A stretch of DNA of 64,000 nt from Aquilonibacter sp963703325 (GTDB lineage Bacteria; Vulcanimicrobiota; Vulcanimicrobiia; Vulcanimicrobiales; Vulcanimicrobiaceae), in the NCBI GenBank assembly GCA_963703325.1, contig OY969805.1, positions 744,001 to 808,000 on the forward strand, written 5' to 3'. The translations under genes and the position numbers were made by a program. The notes under the pieces were generated by a model. That model worked only from the letters and a program-made list of their open reading frames with translations, was not told the origin of the DNA and ran no database searches. Position 1 is the stretch's first letter, and each line of letters begins with the position of its first letter. This document shows positions 63,214 through 64,000 of the stretch, piece after piece.

Positions 63214-64000
63214 CTAGGGGGTCGAACCGAAGCTTGCGATTGCGGCTCCAAGCGCGCCGTCATGTTCGGGCGCGACCGTGCGAAGATCGAGCAGCACGCG
63301 CCCCTGTTCGATACGTGCCACGATCGGCGGCTCCGCTCTGCGCAAATGCGCCGCAAGTTCGTCGGGCTGCGCCGATTCGAGAGCGAGCCCAACCGACGGA
63401 ATGCGTGCTTGCGGCAGCGAGCCGCCGCCCACCCGCCCTTCGAGCTCGACGACGGTCGCGCCCGGTATGGCCGCGGCGCTACGTGATGCGCGCGCGCGAA
63501 GATCGTCGCACGTCGTGGCTAGCATACGGAAGAACGGTATCTGCTCGCGCGACGACGCGTCGGCATAACAACGCAACGTCGCGGCGAGCAACGCGAGCGT
63601 TACCTTATCGACGCGCAACGCGCGCAGCAGCGGATTCGAGCGTAGGCGCGCGATATGCGCCCGGGAGCCGACGATGATGCCTGCCTGCGGACCACCGAGC
63701 AATTTGTCGCCCGAGAAGGCGACCAGCGAGATCCCATCGGCGATTGCGTCTTGCACCGTACGTTCGTGCGGCAAGCCGTATTCACGCAGATCGACGAGCG
63801 CGCCGCTTCCAAGATCTTCCACCACCGCGACGCCGACGCGCCGCCCCAAGGCCGCAAGATTCAACGGTTCGACGTCGTCGACGAATCCCTCGATTGCGTA
63901 GTTCGACTGATGCGAGCGCATCAAGAGCGCGGTGCGGGAAGACAGCGCGCGTTCATAATCGCGAAGGTAGACTTTATTCGTCGTCCCAACTTCAACCAGC
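63214..64000 (-). CDS. selA: L-seryl-tRNA(Sec) selenium transferase (3' part, continues past the window)
   Basis: About 262 C-terminal residues are present. EVGTTNK, RSHQSNYAIEGFVDDV, EDLGSGALVDL and the PLP-lysine motif FSGDKLLGGPQAGIIVG are typical of SelA, which converts Ser-tRNA-Sec to Sec-tRNA-Sec with selenophosphate. The 5' part lies beyond the window edge. With selB and selC nearby, this completes three of the four core Sec genes; selD is not seen. Confidence 0.95.
   Translation of the reverse strand, partial: LVEVGTTNKVYLRDYERALSSRTALLMRSHQSNYAIEGFVDDVEPLNLAALGRRVGVAVVEDLGSGALVDLREYGLPHERTVQDAIADGISLVAFSGDKLLGGPQAGIIVGSRAHIARLRSNPLLRALRVDKVTLALLAATLRCYADASSREQIPFFRMLATTCDDLRARASRSAAAIPGATVVELEGRVGGGSLPQARIPSVGLALESAQPDELAAHLRRAEPPIVARIEQGRVLLDLRTVAPEHDGALGAAIASFGSTP

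Overview
The window is GC-rich bacterial chromosome. It carries a caa3-type cytochrome oxidase, many c-type cytochrome, PQQ and copper redox proteins, a GGDEF/EAL protein and an HD-GYP protein, and the selenocysteine genes selA, selB and selC. This mix suggests an uncultivated, aerobic, probably soil-type lineage. Eremiobacterota (WPS-2) is my best guess, at low confidence, because no 16S or ribosomal-protein gene is present.

Layout. 0-5 kb: end of a cytochrome oxidase operon (ctaC-ctaD), then an amino-sugar operon (FAD oxidoreductase, small HExxH protein, BadF/NagK-type kinase, nanE). 4.8-5.06 kb: a 277-bp structured inverted-repeat element in front of an amino-acid permease. 6.5-11.3 kb: a PQQ dehydrogenase-cytochrome c-HyuA operon. 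11.4-17.5 kb: four translationally coupled genes (GH20 hexosaminidase, permease-PDZ fusion, M20 peptidase, catalytically degenerate beta-lactamase homologue). 17.5-29.2 kb: FecR-like protein, degenerate class III cyclase, cupredoxin, HD-GYP protein, ferritin-like protein, sirtuin, RskA-like protein, GNAT, a GMC oxidoreductase operon under an AraC regulator, and a LuxR-type TPR regulator.

29.2-42.3 kb is a 13.1-kb mobile island inserted in the 3' end of the tRNA-Sec gene (selC). It is bounded by a perfect 16-bp direct repeat (29234-29249 and 42302-42317) and carries a tyrosine integrase next to the tRNA, an excisionase-like protein, a replication HTH protein, a CHC2 zinc-finger mini-protein and a DUF5681/TerS-like protein at the far end, an order reminiscent of phage satellites. 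Its cargo is an IetAS-like AAA ATPase/subtilase defence pair, a RES-domain protein operon with two HEPN-like helical proteins, and a three-gene operon of unknown membrane/coiled-coil proteins. The RES-HEPN-HEPN operon is the best candidate for an undescribed system.

42.3-64 kb returns to chromosome: tRNA-Sec, a frameshifted lipoprotein, a GGDEF-EAL protein, a cytochrome c/multicopper oxidase operon, a GAF histidine kinase, typA, an ArsR-controlled MFS exporter with a striking operator, clpB, a DUF155 protein, an amino-acid permease-selB-adenine/adenosine deaminase operon, a small secreted protein, a heptad-repeat membrane protein and the 3' part of selA. selC, selB and selA therefore lie within 22 kb, but no selenoprotein gene was seen. 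Several genes have a TANNNT-type hexamer 6-9 nt before the start codon and no Shine-Dalgarno sequence, which suggests leaderless transcripts.
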